From assembly GCA_003246505.1 (NCBI GenBank), contig QKAI01000357.1, positions 1 to 6,487 of the forward strand: a stretch of 6,487 nucleotides of DNA. Reading direction: 5' to 3'. This stretch comes from Spirochaetaceae bacterium. Its GTDB lineage: Bacteria > Spirochaetota > Spirochaetia > DSM-2461. Every line of letters starts with the position of its first letter. The first letter of the stretch is position 1. The position numbers and the translations under genes were made by a program. The notes below the pieces were generated by a model. It ran no database searches and was not told the DNA's origin. It saw only the letters and a program-made list of their open reading frames with translations. Of the stretch, positions 5,615-6,487 are shown one piece after another.

Positions 5615-6445
5615 ATGAAGGAAATCATTAAGGCGGATCCCTGCGGATTCTGCATGGGGGTCCGGCGGGCGGTCGATCTTGTGGAGAAGGAGATCGCCGG
5701 GGGAGGAAAAATTTCAACCCTGGGGCCGATCATACACAACCGGCAGGTGCTGGATGATCTGGCTTCCCGGGGTGTCATCATGGCCGAATCTCCGGAAGAG
5801 GTGGACCGGGAGGGCACCCTGGTCATCCGGGCCCACGGGGTTGAGCCGAAGACCGAGGAGATTCTTAATCAGCGGGGCGTCAAGATCGTGGACGGGACCT
5901 GCCCCAAGGTGAAATCCAGCCATCGGGCGATTGTGGATTATTCGGGACGGGGCTATTTCATCGTTATCCTGGGGGATAAAAACCATGGGGAGGTGAAGGG
6001 TCTGGCGGGACGGGCCCGGGATCATGCGGTCGTCTCCACCCCCGTGGAAGCGGAAGCCCTGGAACTGCCGGAGAAGACCCTTTTCATCTGCCAGACCACG
6101 GTCAAGCAGTCCGAGTTCGAAGAAGTCCGCGACATCCTCCTGAGAAAGAATCCCGGGACGGCGGTTAAGAATATGATTTGCGCCGCCACCATGGACAGGC
6201 AGAAAGCGGTACGGGAACTCGCCCGGCGGGTGGACGCCATGGTTATCGTGGGGGGAAAGGACAGCTCCAATACGAAGAGGCTCTACCAGACGGCGGTGGA
6301 ACAGGGGATTTACGCCTGCCACGTGGAAACAGCGGACGAACTGCCCCGGGAACTGGAAGGGTATAACCGTATAGGGGTCAGTGCGGGCGCCTCCACCCCG
6401 GACTACATCATCGAAGGGGTGATGGAGAAACTCCGCCTACTCTGA
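5615..6445 (+). CDS. ispH: 4-hydroxy-3-methylbut-2-enyl diphosphate reductase (IspH/LytB)
   Basis: IspH is the cytoplasmic iron-sulfur enzyme that reduces HMBPP to IPP and DMAPP, the last step of the MEP isoprenoid pathway. In the 276-residue reading all expected sites are present: cluster cysteines C13 (GFCMGV), C96 (GTCPKV) and C189 (ICAATMDRQ), and substrate-binding H41 (IIHNRQVL), H74 (IRAHGV), H124 and proton-relay E126 (NHGEVKG). The TT pair at 161-162, the SSN triad 217-219 and S260 in SAGASTPD also fit. An additional cysteine, C10, precedes the first ligand. I chose ATG 5615 because MKEIIKADPCGFC matches the usual family start and AGGA (5603-5606) lies 8 nt upstream. ATGs at 5606 and 5612 would add three or one residues, and a still longer in-frame reading from 5498 runs through the secF end and terminator and is not credible. 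The length is at the short end of the usual 280-320 but complete. Confidence 0.96.
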   Translation: MKEIIKADPCGFCMGVRRAVDLVEKEIAGGGKISTLGPIIHNRQVLDDLASRGVIMAESPEEVDREGTLVIRAHGVEPKTEEILNQRGVKIVDGTCPKVKSSHRAIVDYSGRGYFIVILGDKNHGEVKGLAGRARDHAVVSTPVEAEALELPEKTLFICQTTVKQSEFEEVRDILLRKNPGTAVKNMICAATMDRQKAVRELARRVDAMVIVGGKDSSNTKRLYQTAVEQGIYACHVETADELPRELEGYNRIGVSAGASTPDYIIEGVMEKLRLL

Positions 6446-6487
6446 GGCAAGCCCGATCTCCGTCACGGTCACATCGTAGCTAAGGGA
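6437..6487 (-). CDS. C-terminal end of an unidentified convergent gene
   Basis: On the minus strand the frame entering at 6487 is open for 16 codons and ends at TAG (6439-6437). The other two minus frames hit stops within a few codons of the edge. The peptide SLSYDVTVTEIGLASE reads like a normal protein end, and most third positions are G or C, as in the neighbours. It overlaps the last 9 bases of ispH tail to tail. It is too short to name, and a chance open frame of this length is possible. Confidence 0.4.
   Translation of the reverse strand, partial: SLSYDVTVTEIGLASE

Overview
The window looks like a piece of a bacterial chromosome made of ordinary housekeeping and accessory genes. Coding regions prefer G/C-ending codons and intergenic gaps are A/T-rich. 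Gene content and protein style (a BMP/nucleoside-type ABC ATPase, and a YajC-SecD-SecF set with a SecD N-terminus of the kind I associate with Treponema/Spirochaeta) suggest a free-living spirochaete. This is an impression from memory of the family, not a computed placement. I see no insertion sequence, CRISPR array, tRNA, rRNA, phage gene or obvious horizontally acquired block.

Layout: (1) 1-619, minus strand: the N-terminal 206 residues of a simple-sugar/nucleoside ABC transporter ATPase that runs off the left edge. (2) 620-1018: about 400 bases without a protein gene. It holds a weak minus-strand promoter for the ATPase and a strong intrinsic terminator facing left. About 100 nt upstream of that terminator is a sigma70-like minus-strand promoter with an A/T-tract upstream. 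No protein gene lies between the two, so this is either a small RNA or an attenuated leader. An imperfect palindrome follows at 973-986. (3) 1019-1972, plus: a WYL-domain transcriptional regulator. (4) 2019-2312, plus: a small hypothetical protein. (5) 2384-5562, plus: yajC-secD-secF, a tight operon with its own likely promoter at 2323-2351, closed by a UUCG-loop terminator. (6) 5615-6445, plus: ispH (lytB), whose ribosome binding site directly abuts that terminator. (7) 6437-6487, minus: the last 16 codons of an unidentified convergent gene overlapping the ispH stop.

Functionally, YajC, SecD and SecF form the accessory membrane complex of the Sec translocon, using the proton gradient to pull secreted proteins across the inner membrane. 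IspH performs the last step of the MEP isoprenoid pathway, so the organism makes its isoprenoids by MEP. The ABC ATPase would energise uptake of a nucleoside or sugar, and the WYL protein is a ligand- or nucleic-acid-responsive regulator of unknown targets. The most interesting item is non-coding: the orphan promoter-terminator unit at about 780-914.
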